From positions 124,001-188,000 of the forward strand of contig JAICJH010000001.1 of NCBI GenBank assembly GCA_025928545.1: 64,000 nt of DNA, given 5' to 3'. The stretch comes from Bryobacteraceae bacterium (GTDB lineage: Bacteria > Acidobacteriota > Terriglobia > Bryobacterales > Bryobacteraceae). Position numbers and translations under genes: made by a program. Within the stretch, counting starts at the first letter, position 1. Each line of letters begins with the position of its first letter. Shown here one piece after another: positions 44,955 to 54,173 of this stretch. The notes beneath the pieces are model-generated. The model made no database searches and had not been told where the DNA came from. It saw only the letters and a program-made list of their open reading frames with translations.

Positions 44955-45878
44955 TCAGTTCTCGGAGGGTCGGTCCGCATGGTCGATGACGATATATCCG
45001 TGCTGTCCCTTAACAGGCACCAGTTTTAAGCCGAGTTGCTGTTCGAGTGAGGTAAAGATTGAGCTGGCGGGTGAAATTTCCGAGCTCGGGTCAACTTTCG
45101 GAGCGCCGGGCAAACCAGGTGTGTTCTCATCAGGCGCGTATTCAAGATGGATATCGAAGATTCCATCAGAGTCCGTCGTATCGATTACATGCCGGTCCAC
45201 ACGGACGGAAAGCGCATCGGCCAAAGCTCCGAGTTTATTGGTTATATGAATAGTCCGGTTGGGGCCGTGCGTATCCCCGATAATCGTGTTGCATACTGGC
45301 CTGGGGCCGGCGAATTCCGCCGGAGTGAGAGGTTTCGAAGGATCATGAACGACGCAGTCGCCCGGTCCCAAAGGCTTCACCTTGAGGCCACCTTTCGCTA
45401 CGATCAGGGCGTACATCGAAACCTCTTCCACATCGCGGTGGACTTTGACCTGGAACCGATCTTCGAGAAGGGTCCGAAGCATCGGGCCCCGCATGATCAT
45501 GGATCCTGGCGTATTCAGCCGATTAGCCGGGCCATTCGCAACGGGATTATCCGTCACCGCTTCGATGGAATACGAGTCAGAACGCGCCCAGAAGGGGCCA
45601 CCTGTCACTTGCCGGGTATCGGACAGCCCGCCGCCGTTGAGGAGCGGATTATCCGAGGTGTACGCCATTTCGATCAGGTTCTGCAAACTCATGCAGTGGA
45701 CGTGAAACCGTCCCGGCGAAGTGCTGAAATTTCCCCCGCCGCTTCTTCCGCCCGGAACCAGAGGCGCGTTCGCATCTGCGGCGGTACATGGTTTGATTGA
45801 CGCGACATTGAAAGAAGTCTGTGCGCATAACGTTGCGGCTAACAGGCCCAATAATCCGGCTACGAGTCGCCTCAGCAT
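44955..45878 (-). CDS. Secreted TIGR03435/DUF3738 family protein
   Basis: 307 residues with a signal peptide (about 1-19, ending LCAQ). Family signatures: FNVASIKPC right after the signal, FHVHCMSLQNLIEMAY, MLRTLLEDRFQVKVHRDVEE, MYALIVAKGGLKVKP, and the C-terminal SIFTSLEQQLGLKLVPVKG. This family is strongly expanded in Acidobacteria and has no known function; many copies sit by peptidase or sigma-factor genes, but not here. Confidence 0.9.
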   Translation of the reverse strand: MLRRLVAGLLGLLAATLCAQTSFNVASIKPCTAADANAPLVPGGRSGGGNFSTSPGRFHVHCMSLQNLIEMAYTSDNPLLNGGGLSDTRQVTGGPFWARSDSYSIEAVTDNPVANGPANRLNTPGSMIMRGPMLRTLLEDRFQVKVHRDVEEVSMYALIVAKGGLKVKPLGPGDCVVHDPSKPLTPAEFAGPRPVCNTIIGDTHGPNRTIHITNKLGALADALSVRVDRHVIDTTDSDGIFDIHLEYAPDENTPGLPGAPKVDPSSEISPASSIFTSLEQQLGLKLVPVKGQHGYIVIDHADRPSEN

Positions 45879-45990
45879 TGTCGATTCCTCTTGACGGCTT
45901 TCGACGGTGCCGTCTGAATGTCGGTTTCACACTTTCAACTGTGGCTGAAGCAACTGTGGTGCGTTTAAAGCGGAATACGGCTACGAGCGT

Positions 45991-46647
45991 TCACCCGGCA
46001 ATTCTCGTTGCTAACCAGGTGTCGAGGCGCGGATCGTTAAAGTCGCTGGCCAGTAATGACACTCCCGGCAATTCGGCAAACGTCGTCGTGATGCCCACCA
46101 CCCGCATGCCGGCTGCCAGACCCGCTGCCACGCCGCCGTGCGAATCCTCAAAAACGACGCAATTCGCCGGAGGCACGCCGAGCAACTCCGCCGCCCGCAG
46201 GTAGACGTCCGGATGCGGTTTGGGATTGGCGACCTGGTGCCCATCCACGGTGAAGCGGAAAAATCGGGCAAGACCGGCCTCGCGGAGGACGAGTTCCACG
46301 TTCGGCGGTTCCGCGTTGGTCGCAATTGCCTTGGGCATATCCGGATGGCGCTCCAGAAAATCCCTTAACCCCGGCACCAGGGTTTCAGCCAGGCGCGGCC
46401 CCAGCATTTCGCGATACAGCTTTTCCTTGGCCGCGCCGTGCGCGAAGACCTCGGCGTCGGTCAGATTCGCGCCGAAGAAGTCGCGAACAATCACGTCGTT
46501 GCGCTTGCCGTACATCCGCTGGTGCATTTCCTCGGTGGTTGCGAGGCCGTGCCGGCGATTGTATTCGGTCCACGATTCGCGGTGCAGCGGATTGGAATCG
46601 ACGATAACGCCGTCCATGTCAAAAATAAAGGCCCGGATCTCAGGCAT
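45991..46647 (-). CDS. HAD-superfamily hydrolase (beta-phosphoglucomutase/phosphatase-like)
   Basis: 218 residues from ATG 46647, where the conserved FIFDMDGVIVDSN begins. HAD motifs: D10/D12 (motif I), IATNA (motif II), NPKPHPDVY with the motif III Lys, VVFEDSHGGVAAG (motif IV). A helical cap between I and II is as in beta-phosphoglucomutase and small sugar-phosphate phosphatases. The start overlaps the end of cutA by eight bases. Confidence 0.9.
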   Translation of the reverse strand: MPEIRAFIFDMDGVIVDSNPLHRESWTEYNRRHGLATTEEMHQRMYGKRNDVIVRDFFGANLTDAEVFAHGAAKEKLYREMLGPRLAETLVPGLRDFLERHPDMPKAIATNAEPPNVELVLREAGLARFFRFTVDGHQVANPKPHPDVYLRAAELLGVPPANCVVFEDSHGGVAAGLAAGMRVVGITTTFAELPGVSLLASDFNDPRLDTWLATRIAG

Positions 46648-46999
46648 CGGCGCTTTCTGATTGTGAAGGCTGCTCTGAATCGGCACCCAGCTCTTTGTCC
46701 AGCCAGGCGAGGTAATTCGGGGAACCATCCACGACGGGAAGGGCGAGGACTTCCGGCAACTCATACGAGTGTGCGGCTTCGAGCACTGTGCGGAGCGCTT
46801 CGAAACGGAACCGGGAAGTCTTGACGATCAGCATCCATTCCGTGGCATCCTCTACCCTGCCCTGCCACCGATAGAAGCTCCTCACACGCGGCACCAGATT
46901 TACGCAGGCGGCGAGGTGGCCCTCCACTAACTTCTTCGCGATGCGGACTGCCTCCTCTTCCGAGCCGCATGTGCTGATCACGACAATTTTTTCTGTCAT
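46640..46999 (-). CDS. cutA: Divalent-cation tolerance protein CutA
   Basis: 119 residues from ATG 46999, giving the family start MTEKIVVISTCGSEEEA. An in-frame ATG at 47041 would add 14 residues and overlap the divergent gene. Motifs LAACVNLVPRVRSFYRWQG and EWMLIVKTSRFRFEAL are typical of the trimeric ferredoxin-like CutA1. Role in copper tolerance is debated. Confidence 0.92.
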   Translation of the reverse strand: MTEKIVVISTCGSEEEAVRIAKKLVEGHLAACVNLVPRVRSFYRWQGRVEDATEWMLIVKTSRFRFEALRTVLEAAHSYELPEVLALPVVDGSPNYLAWLDKELGADSEQPSQSESADA

Positions 47000-47039
47000 T
47001 GGAACTAATTCAATGTTACTATTGTTTCCAGATTTATTC

Positions 47040-47348
47040 ATGAGAAACCCCGCTTTAAAGACTGCTTACGCGATCGTGATTCTGGGCTGTGTCGCGTATG
47101 CGTTCGTTGAGCTCGAAGGTCCGAACGGCATTCCGGCCCTGCTGGCGAAACGCCATCAGGTGGCTGAGTACCAGCAGAAGAATCAGGAGATTCTGCGGGA
47201 AAACGTGCAGAAGGAACAGCGGATCGAGCGTTTGGAGAACAACCCGATCGAGCAGGAAATGGAAATCCGCCAGAGACTGAAGCTGGCGAAGCCGGGCGAG
47301 AAGATCTATATTCTCGACGACACTAACAACCCGGCAAATAAGAAATAA
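47040..47348 (+). CDS. Septum formation initiator (FtsB/DivIC-like) protein
   Basis: 102 residues from ATG 47040. A single N-terminal membrane helix (about 8-24) is followed by a coiled coil (RHQVAEYQQKNQEILRENVQ) and the conserved end QEMEIRQRLKLAKPGEKIYIL. FtsB/DivIC-type bitopic proteins link FtsL and FtsQ in the divisome. Divergent from cutA with a short gap; no SD visible. Confidence 0.88.
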   Translation: MRNPALKTAYAIVILGCVAYAFVELEGPNGIPALLAKRHQVAEYQQKNQEILRENVQKEQRIERLENNPIEQEMEIRQRLKLAKPGEKIYILDDTNNPANKK

Positions 47349-47480
47349 ATCAGCATTATTCCGATTTAATTTTGGTTACAAATTCTGCTTAATTTGAGTT
47401 GCAACGCTGGCTCCGGGATTCCCGCCGTGCACACCCATTGCAGCGAAAGCTGACGGGCCGTTTCGCAAAGAGCTGTTTGC

Positions 47481-47486
47481 TATTAT
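47481..47486 (+). promoter_or_regulatory. Likely -10 box of the tRNA-Thr promoter
   Basis: TATTAT ends eight bases before the mature tRNA 5' end, a plausible -10. No good -35 was found at the right distance. Confidence 0.35.
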
Positions 47487-47494
47487 GAGGAAGC

Positions 47495-47570
47495 GCCACC
47501 CTAGCTCAGCTGGTAGAGCATCTCATTCGTAATGAGAGGGTCGCCAGTTCGATCCTGGCGGGTGGCTCCA
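47495..47570 (+). tRNA. tRNA-Thr (anticodon CGT)
   Basis: 76 bases with all arms. The acceptor stem pairs GCCACCC with GGGTGGC, the D arm is in AGCTCAGCTGGTAGAGC, and the anticodon stem CTCAT/ATGAG surrounds TCGTA (anticodon 47528-47530). The T arm GCCAGTTCGATCCTGGC follows. The 3' CCA is encoded and the discriminator base is T. Reads ACG codons. Confidence 0.96.
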
Positions 47571-47581
47571 GACTTCAAAAT

Positions 47582-47614
47582 AACGGGTGATTCGGTACTT
47601 CCGGATCACCCGTT
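47582..47614 (+). terminator. Intrinsic terminator after tRNA-Thr
   Basis: AACGGGTGAT and ATCACCCGTT form a 10-bp perfect stem with a 13-base loop, followed by TTCAATT and located 12 bases after the tRNA. Confidence 0.75.
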
Positions 47615-47803
47615 TTCAATTGCGGGGCGGGCTGCGGAAACCGAAAACCCGGCCCGTAACTCCTTCCGGACGAAACAAAACCGACCCCGGCGATCACTCT
47701 TTCTCCAGCAGGAAAATACCTGGGCTGGTCTGGCTGGCTGAAGTTGTGTGGCGATGTCATAATACCCCGTAGTATCGGCAGCCAATGCCGGGTCCGGTTT
47801 TGA

Positions 47804-48388
47804 ATGGCCGAGGAGCGGAGTCCCTTGCAGAACGCAAACGAACAGCAAAAATTCGGTGAACCCCTGAGCGATTTTTCGCTGCGAAGCCTGAGTGGCCCCC
47901 CGGTTTCAGTCAGTTCCAGGCTGAGCGGGAAGAAGGGCGCGGTGGTCGTGATCTGGTCGAGCACCTGCTCGCATTGCATCCGCTACGACAAATATTTCAA
48001 CAGCTTCGAGCAGCGCTTTCCGGATCTGAGCCTCATTATTGTGTCGGCCCGGCACGGCGAAAGCGAGGAGGCCGTTCGCAAGGCGGCCGACCAGCGGAAG
48101 CTCGGTTTCTGTATCGTGCACGATCCCACCGGCAGCGTAGCGCGCGAGTGGTTTACGCAGCAAACGCCGCGGGCGTTCCTGCTGGGTCCGAATCGCGAAC
48201 TTTTATATCGGGGCGCCATCGACAACTATAAATACCCGGAGGATCCGGAGTATGTCGCCTATCTCGAACCTGCCATTGCGCAGTTCTTGAGCGGAAGCCC
48301 CGTTACGCGGCAGGAAACCGCCAGCTACGGCTGCGCGATCCAGTCCGTTTACTACAATTTGCCGAAGGCTTTCACGAAGGGCCAATGA
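47804..48388 (+). CDS. Redoxin (AhpC/thioredoxin-like) protein, cassette 1
   Basis: 194 residues from ATG 47804; an in-frame TTG at 47825 has AGGAG eight bases upstream and may be the true start. Thioredoxin fold: GEPLSDFSLRSLSG, then AVVVIWSSTCSHCIRYDKYF with a CSHC redox centre, QTPRAFLLGPNRELLYRGAIDN with the cis-Pro. A conserved C-terminal GCAIQSVYYNLP adds a further Cys. There is no signal peptide. Overlaps the FG-GAP gene by ATGA. A paralog (53613-54173) precedes the second FG-GAP gene in the same way, so the redoxin probably serves that protein, for instance in thiol or disulphide handling (inference). Confidence 0.87.
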   Translation: MAEERSPLQNANEQQKFGEPLSDFSLRSLSGPPVSVSSRLSGKKGAVVVIWSSTCSHCIRYDKYFNSFEQRFPDLSLIIVSARHGESEEAVRKAADQRKLGFCIVHDPTGSVAREWFTQQTPRAFLLGPNRELLYRGAIDNYKYPEDPEYVAYLEPAIAQFLSGSPVTRQETASYGCAIQSVYYNLPKAFTKGQ

Positions 48389-50733
48389 GCGCGCCAACCA
48401 CTCCCGCAAAATCCATCCTCGGATCACCCGCTTCCCTGCTCGAATCCGGCCTGGTCATGGCGCAAAGCGCGATGAAGACCGCCCAGCGCACTATCGACAA
48501 GCTGACCGGACTGAACACTTCCGAAGTAAAGGGCGCGCCGCTCGAAGGGCCCGAAGATCTGGACCTCGCGGTGGAAGACTTCGCGAACCGACTGACGCGC
48601 GTCTTCCGCTACTCGCCGCTGGAACTCTCTCAACTGCCGGCGGCGTCGCGCGATATTCTGGCGGCGGCAAAAGAATCGTTCCGGAATGTGAATATCGGGG
48701 ATCCCCGCAACCTCACGTTGCCGGTGCAGCTGGCTCTTTCGATGGGCACGCTGATGACGGAATCCGCACTGCGCGGACTTGTCACATACGATGTGGTGGG
48801 ACCGGCCCGGATTCCCCGCCTCGTGGAAGATTTCTTCGAGATGTTCACGGAGTCCCCGGTATTCGCGGGGCTTGAGTACGGCGATCTCATCGACCGCTGT
48901 GAGACGCGCCTGGCGGCGGTGCCGGACGATTACCGGATGCGCCTCGAACTGGCGCGCGTGCTTTCCAAGTGCGGGCGTTATGAAGACGCCGACCGCGAAT
49001 TCAAGAAGATACCGATCGAATCCCACTATTACGCCGTCGCGATGCATGAGGCGGGGGTTGCGCTGTACCGGGCGAGCCGGTATGAGGCGGCTATTCGCGC
49101 GGGAGTGCAGGCGATGGAGACGAATCCGGCCGACGATCGTCCGCGTTCCATCATGTTCCATGCGGCCAATAAGCTGGGAGGCTATCCGGCGTGGGTCCCG
49201 CAGCAGTTCCGGATGGAAGTAAAGGCCGGTTTCGCGCGGCCGACCGTTCAGTTCGAGGATATTGCGGCGCGCATCGGGATCGACAAGACCAGCGGCGGGC
49301 GCGGCACGGCGGTTTTCGATTACAACAACGACGGTCTGCTGGATCTCGCCATCACATCCGCGTTCGGCGGAGCGACTCTGTTCCGCAACAACGGAGACGG
49401 CACTTTCACCGACGTAACGGTGGATACCGGGCTGGACACCGCCACCAATACTTTCGGCATTGCGGCGGGCGATTACAATAACGATGGTTTTACGGATCTC
49501 TACATCACCCGCGCCGGATTTTACGCCGGGGAAGGCATGCTGTTCCGCAACAACGGAGACGGCACCTTCACTGACGTAACGGTGGAAGCGGGTCTGGAAA
49601 AAGTGTGGGGACCGGCATTCAGCGCGTCGTGGGTCGATTACGATAACGACGGACTGCTGGACCTTTTTGTCGCCAACAATCTGGGCAGCCTTTTCGAGCG
49701 CAAAACGCCCAATCGCCTGTTCCACAACAATGGCGACGGCACGTTCACGGAAGTCACCGAGCAGGCCGGGCTGAAGACGCTTTGGCCCACGATCAGCGGC
49801 ACGTGGGGCGACTACGATAACGACGGCAGAATGGACCTGTTCCTCAGCAACGGGATCGGCCGGTCGCAGCTTTATCACAACAACGGGGATGGCACGTTCA
49901 CCGACGTCAGCGAGCGTGCCGGCGTGAATGCGATGGGCTTCGGCAGCCCGGCGTTCTGGTGGGATTACGACAACGACGGATGGATGGACATCGGGCAGTT
50001 TATCTGGTCGGATCACGACAACGTGATCTACACGATGAGAAATGGCGAAGCCCCGGCAGGCGGGCAGTACATGCGCGTGTATCACAACAATCGCGACGGG
50101 ACGTTCACGATGATGAGTAAGGAACTGGGCCTCAACCAATGCTGGGGCACGATGAGCGGCTCGTTCGGCGATTTCAACAACGACGGCAATCTGGATCTAG
50201 CGCTCGGCAACGGCAGTCCCAAGCTGGATCGTCTGGACCCGCTGATCGTCTTTGAGAGCGATGGCGAGAAGTTCCGCAATACGTCTTTCGCGGCGGGCCT
50301 GCCTTTCACCGGCAAGAGCCATGGCGTCAACATCGCGGATCTGTTCGGCGATGGACGGCTTTCGATCATCGTGGGCGCAGGCGGAGCGTATCCGGGGGAC
50401 CTGCTCACGACCAGCGTTTACTGTCCGAAAACGCTGCCTGGAAATTATCTGAATGTGAGGCTGGTGGGGGTGAAGAGCAACCGGTCCGCAATTGGCGCGC
50501 GCATCACGGTGGAGGCCGGCGGCAAGATGCAATACCGGGAAGTTTCCGGCGGCAGCAACTTCGGCTGCATGCCTTTCGAGCAGCATTTCGGTTTGGCGGA
50601 GATTCCGGTTATCGGCGCGGTGGAGGTTCGCTGGCCCAGCGGTCTGCTGCAGCGATTCGAGGGCCTGCCGATCAATAAAACGGTGGAGTTTGTGGAAGGC
50701 GAAAGCGCCTGGCGCGACGTTTACAGCAAGTGA
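48385..50733 (+). CDS. FG-GAP/VCBS repeat protein with ASPIC/UnbV domain, cassette 1
   Basis: 782 residues. The N-terminal approx. 280 residues are helical (LAVEDFANRLTRVF; ARVLSKCGRYEDADREF, TPR-like) and carry no signal peptide. From about 305 come at least six FG-GAP/VCBS repeats, each with a Ca-binding-style D-x-N-N-D-G-x-x-D-L loop (FDYNNDGLLDLAI, VDYDNDGLLDLFV) followed by N-N-G-D-G-T-F-T-D-V. The end (about 690-770) is the ASPIC/UnbV domain with EQHFGLAEIPVIGAVEVRWP. UnbV-type proteins occur in enediyne loci and in many soil bacteria. Lack of a signal peptide on a normally exported repeat type is unusual. Paralog at 54170-56539. Confidence 0.88.
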   Translation: MSAPTTPAKSILGSPASLLESGLVMAQSAMKTAQRTIDKLTGLNTSEVKGAPLEGPEDLDLAVEDFANRLTRVFRYSPLELSQLPAASRDILAAAKESFRNVNIGDPRNLTLPVQLALSMGTLMTESALRGLVTYDVVGPARIPRLVEDFFEMFTESPVFAGLEYGDLIDRCETRLAAVPDDYRMRLELARVLSKCGRYEDADREFKKIPIESHYYAVAMHEAGVALYRASRYEAAIRAGVQAMETNPADDRPRSIMFHAANKLGGYPAWVPQQFRMEVKAGFARPTVQFEDIAARIGIDKTSGGRGTAVFDYNNDGLLDLAITSAFGGATLFRNNGDGTFTDVTVDTGLDTATNTFGIAAGDYNNDGFTDLYITRAGFYAGEGMLFRNNGDGTFTDVTVEAGLEKVWGPAFSASWVDYDNDGLLDLFVANNLGSLFERKTPNRLFHNNGDGTFTEVTEQAGLKTLWPTISGTWGDYDNDGRMDLFLSNGIGRSQLYHNNGDGTFTDVSERAGVNAMGFGSPAFWWDYDNDGWMDIGQFIWSDHDNVIYTMRNGEAPAGGQYMRVYHNNRDGTFTMMSKELGLNQCWGTMSGSFGDFNNDGNLDLALGNGSPKLDRLDPLIVFESDGEKFRNTSFAAGLPFTGKSHGVNIADLFGDGRLSIIVGAGGAYPGDLLTTSVYCPKTLPGNYLNVRLVGVKSNRSAIGARITVEAGGKMQYREVSGGSNFGCMPFEQHFGLAEIPVIGAVEVRWPSGLLQRFEGLPINKTVEFVEGESAWRDVYSK

Positions 50734-50758
50734 TGCTCTGAACGCCTAGCCAGAATCA

Positions 50759-52012
50759 ATGTTATTCGATAACAAATTATTCCTGCTCCAGATCGCCGTC
50801 ATCATCGGGTTCTCACACCTGGTGGCGGCGCTGTTCCGCAGGTTCGGTCAGCCGAAAGTGGTGGGCGAGATGGCGGCCGGAATCGCGTTGGGGCCGACCC
50901 TGTTCGGGCTGTTTGCGCCGCATTCGTTCCACGCTCTTTTTCCGCCCGCTTCGCTCGGGTATCTGAACGCGCTGAGCCAGGCGGGGCTCACGATTTTCAT
51001 CTTTCTGGTGGGCGTCCGGGTGGATTTCGCGGAACTTCGTCATCAGAGCAGGATCGCGTTCGTCACCAGCAACGTCAGCGTCATTCTCCCGCTCCTGATG
51101 GGTCTTGGCGTGGCGCAGTACATCTTCCCGCGCTACGGGACTGGCTCTCCGCTGGCTTTCGCGCTGTTCATCGGAACCGCGATGAGCGTCACGGCGTTCC
51201 CCGTTCTGGCGCGCATCCTGATGGAGCGAAACCTTCTCACCACGCGCCTGGGTTCGGTGGCGATTGCCTGCGCGGCGGTGGACGACATGACGGCGTGGAT
51301 TCTGCTGGCGGTGATTGTGGCCATGACCAAACACGATCCGCATGCGCAGTCGCTGCCCTCGATGATGGTTTATATCGCCGTCTATCTGGTGGTCGCTTTC
51401 ATCCTGCGCTGGGCGCTGGAAGTCTGGGCAAAACGCTTTAACGACAGAAAAATACCGCTCGATTCGATTCTCGTCTTCGTGGTGCTGGCGCTGGTTTCGG
51501 GCGCGGTCGGCGAGCAGTTGGGTGTGCATGCGCTGGTAGGGGCGTTCATAGCGGGCCTGGTCACGCCGCGAAGATTTCGCGAGCAACTGGTGGACAAGCT
51601 GGAGGCCGTCACGCTGATCATCCTGATGCCGTTGTTTTTCGCCCTGACGGGCATCCGCACAAATTTCATATTCAATGCGGGCGCGGGTATGTATTTCGAC
51701 TTCTTCCTGATCCTGCTGGTGGCGGTGGCAAGCAAATGGGGCGGCGCTGCGATCGGCGCGCGCGCCATGGGTATGGGATGGCGGGAAGCATCTCAGCTGG
51801 GGTTGCTGATGAACACGCGAGGCCTGGTGGGCCTTGTGGTGCTCAACGTTGGTCTCGACCTCGGCATTCTTTCACCGCAATTGTTTTCGATGATGGTAGC
51901 GATGGCACTGGTCACTACGTTCATGGCGACTCCGCTGATGGATGTCTTTGCCGCGAAGAAGGCGGGCAAGCCCGTGGCCGTTCCTGAACGCGTGAAAGCG
52001 GTCTCAGGCTGA
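50759..52012 (+). CDS. CPA2-family cation:proton antiporter
   Basis: 417 residues, 11-13 membrane segments, Kef/NapA-like. FGQPKVVGEMAAGIALGPTL near the start and the ion-binding AAVDDMTAW in the fifth segment are CPA2 signatures. No C-terminal RCK/TrkA-N domain, so it is the short, ungated type. Exchanges Na+ or K+ for protons. It lies between the two redoxin/FG-GAP cassettes, 25 bases after the first, so it may be cotranscribed; CPA2 antiporters also occur in natural-product clusters. Confidence 0.9.
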   Translation: MLFDNKLFLLQIAVIIGFSHLVAALFRRFGQPKVVGEMAAGIALGPTLFGLFAPHSFHALFPPASLGYLNALSQAGLTIFIFLVGVRVDFAELRHQSRIAFVTSNVSVILPLLMGLGVAQYIFPRYGTGSPLAFALFIGTAMSVTAFPVLARILMERNLLTTRLGSVAIACAAVDDMTAWILLAVIVAMTKHDPHAQSLPSMMVYIAVYLVVAFILRWALEVWAKRFNDRKIPLDSILVFVVLALVSGAVGEQLGVHALVGAFIAGLVTPRRFREQLVDKLEAVTLIILMPLFFALTGIRTNFIFNAGAGMYFDFFLILLVAVASKWGGAAIGARAMGMGWREASQLGLLMNTRGLVGLVVLNVGLDLGILSPQLFSMMVAMALVTTFMATPLMDVFAAKKAGKPVAVPERVKAVSG

Positions 52013-52154
52013 GCCAGGCTCAGGCTGAGACTCGGCCATGGGTACCGATGCCGGAAGTTAAACCTTGTACGACGGGCGCAAATAGAGTTAAACTCATGTG
52101 ATCGGTAACTGTTGTTAACAACACTGTTAATCAATGTTTGAGGAGAGGGTCCAT

Positions 52155-53585
52155 ATGCGGGAAGCGATAGCGACGTTTGCGAGTTTTGGCCTTGCCAAGA
52201 CGCTTTATGCGGCACAGTCAGTTGCGAAAGTATTAGGCGTTCCGTCCGATTTCGTTAACGCGAAAAACCCTCCCGGACCCGGCCCGGACGCGAAGGATCC
52301 ACCCACGCTCACGGGAAAGCTGTATCACAGCACGAAGAAAACCATGGAAAAGTTCGGCGATCCGGCTGCCGTCGCATTCCTCGCGGGCGACGAATACATT
52401 TCGAAGGGCGTTGACGCCGTTTTCAACCTTGTCTCGAAACCCAGGGGCTTTCTGCCTTACTGGGGTAATCTGCCGGGCCAGATTGCGACTCAGGCCGGAC
52501 TGGCCGGCGCCGCCATCGGGCCCAACAGTTCGCTTTATGCGCAGCAGGCCAACAACACCAGTTTTATTTTCGTGCTGGTCCGCAACAATCCCGAAGAAAT
52601 CGGCATCCCTCAGTCCGGCGAATTCGATCTGGCGTATTTCATCGATAAGGCTTACAGTGTCGGGGAGTTCGAAAACATCTGGTGCGTGGAAGGTCTTGGC
52701 CACGTTTATGCGCAGCGCACCTGGATTCTGAAGCACAACGTCAGCGAAGATGCCCAGGGCATCATGATCGACGGGCAGGCTGCCTGTCTGCCGGATAAAT
52801 CGCTGACCATGATGCACGCGGGCATGGGGCTCGCCTTCAGTGAATCGATCATCAAGCAGCTCACGGTGGACAGCACCACGCAGGAAGTGGAGCGTGTGCT
52901 CAAAGCCTACATCCGGCTCTGCAACAACAATTCGCGCCCCGGCTACGTTGGCTGCGCGCTCGAATCGCTTGGACTGGTCACGCGCTGCTTCAATTACCCG
53001 ATGGTCAACCTGATCCAGAAGGTGCTCAGCGACGTAGACCCGATCGCGTGGGAACACTTCTGGCGGGGCGCCGGCCGCGCACTTTACTTTTCGCCCGGCC
53101 ACATGATGCAGCCGCTGTTCTCGCCATGGATTGCCGCCGAGCAGGAGGCTCCGAACGAGAGAGCGTTCAAGATTCTGAAGTCCGGCATCACGTGGGCCGC
53201 GAATGTCGTGAATATGCGCCAGCCGGAGATCTTCGAAGATCTCATCAAACGCCGCGGCGCCGCCGAAGAGCATGAAGGCACCATTCGTCAGGGCGTGGCC
53301 GCATCCACAACCATGGCCATGGACACCACTCCGAATCATCCGGTGGTGAAGGCGTACCTCGAATATAAGCCGAAGAGCACGGACCCGAAAGTCGTGGACC
53401 TGTGGCAGAAGCTGGTGCATGAGCCGGTTTACCGGTCGGTACATCGTTATCAGCCGATTCTCAGCAGGCACAAGATGATGGATCAGATCTTCCGCTTCCA
53501 GGATCTGGATGCTCTGGCGGATCGGCTGGAAGCCTCGGAGCATGCGAAATCGGGCAAGCGTCACGCCGCGGAACCAAAATCGTAA
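52155..53585 (+). CDS. DUF1702-like protein (enediyne-locus type), between the two cassettes
   Basis: 476 residues from ATG 52155, with AGGAGAGGG five bases upstream; ATG 52134 has no SD. No catalytic motif recognised. The order of short motifs, CVEGLGHVYAQRTW, MHAGMGLAFSESI, GYVGCALESLGLVTRCF and WRGAGRALYFSPGHMMQP, resembles DUF1702 proteins, which are encoded with UnbV/ASPIC genes in enediyne clusters (recognition by eye, moderate confidence). It is flanked here by UnbV-type genes on both sides, which supports the link, but no polyketide synthase is in the window. The C-terminus is charged, with a YRSVHRYQPILSRHKMMDQ stretch. Confidence 0.8.
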   Translation: MREAIATFASFGLAKTLYAAQSVAKVLGVPSDFVNAKNPPGPGPDAKDPPTLTGKLYHSTKKTMEKFGDPAAVAFLAGDEYISKGVDAVFNLVSKPRGFLPYWGNLPGQIATQAGLAGAAIGPNSSLYAQQANNTSFIFVLVRNNPEEIGIPQSGEFDLAYFIDKAYSVGEFENIWCVEGLGHVYAQRTWILKHNVSEDAQGIMIDGQAACLPDKSLTMMHAGMGLAFSESIIKQLTVDSTTQEVERVLKAYIRLCNNNSRPGYVGCALESLGLVTRCFNYPMVNLIQKVLSDVDPIAWEHFWRGAGRALYFSPGHMMQPLFSPWIAAEQEAPNERAFKILKSGITWAANVVNMRQPEIFEDLIKRRGAAEEHEGTIRQGVAASTTMAMDTTPNHPVVKAYLEYKPKSTDPKVVDLWQKLVHEPVYRSVHRYQPILSRHKMMDQIFRFQDLDALADRLEASEHAKSGKRHAAEPKS

Positions 53586-53612
53586 TTAACGGCTCGCTTC
53601 GTTGAAATTGCT

Positions 53613-54173
53613 ATGGCGACTGAACGTACAGCTCCGAAGGTTCAGGCAATTGGTCGCCAGGCCGTCGATTTTACGCTGCCGGACCTCGACGGGAACGCAC
53701 GGACTCTGAGCGCTGAACTCGCCGGCAGGAAAGCCGCGGTTGTGGTTTTCTGGTCCGGCGTTTGTTCGCATTGCCATCGTTATGACGAGTACCTGAATTC
53801 GTTTGGCGCACGGCATCCGGAAATCGCTTTGCTGGCTGTAGCGTCGCGGCAATCGGAATCTCCCGAAATGCTGCGCCGCACGATTGCCGAACGCAGGCTC
53901 ACATTCCCGATCGCGATCGACGCCGGAAGCGTTATCGCGCGGCAGTGGGCCACCGAACAGACTCCCCGCGCTTTTCTGATTGCGGGCGACCTGTCGCTGC
54001 AATATCGCGGCGCGATCGATAATTTCCAGTTCGAAGGAACGCCCGATTATTCGGCCTACCTCGAACCCGCAATTGCGGATTTCCTGGCGGGCCGTCCCGT
54101 TTCCCAGCCGGAGACGCCGAGCTTCGGCTGCGCCATTCAGTCGGTCTATTACCAGCTACCCAAAATCATATGA
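53613..54173 (+). CDS. Redoxin (AhpC/thioredoxin-like) protein, cassette 2
   Basis: 186 residues. Close paralog of the gene at 47804: VDFTLPDLDGNARTLSAEL, AVVVFWSGVCSHCHRYDEYL with the CSHC centre, QTPRAFLIAGDLSLQYRGAI and the shared C-terminal GCAIQSVYYQLP. No signal peptide. It overlaps the following FG-GAP/UnbV gene by ATGA, exactly as in cassette 1. Starts 27 bases after the DUF1702-like gene. Confidence 0.88.
   Translation: MATERTAPKVQAIGRQAVDFTLPDLDGNARTLSAELAGRKAAVVVFWSGVCSHCHRYDEYLNSFGARHPEIALLAVASRQSESPEMLRRTIAERRLTFPIAIDAGSVIARQWATEQTPRAFLIAGDLSLQYRGAIDNFQFEGTPDYSAYLEPAIADFLAGRPVSQPETPSFGCAIQSVYYQLPKII

Noticed and set aside
48424-50139. 571-codon minus-strand frame opposite the FG-GAP gene
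   Set aside because: Shadow of the regular FG-GAP repeats; the plus strand encodes clear domains.
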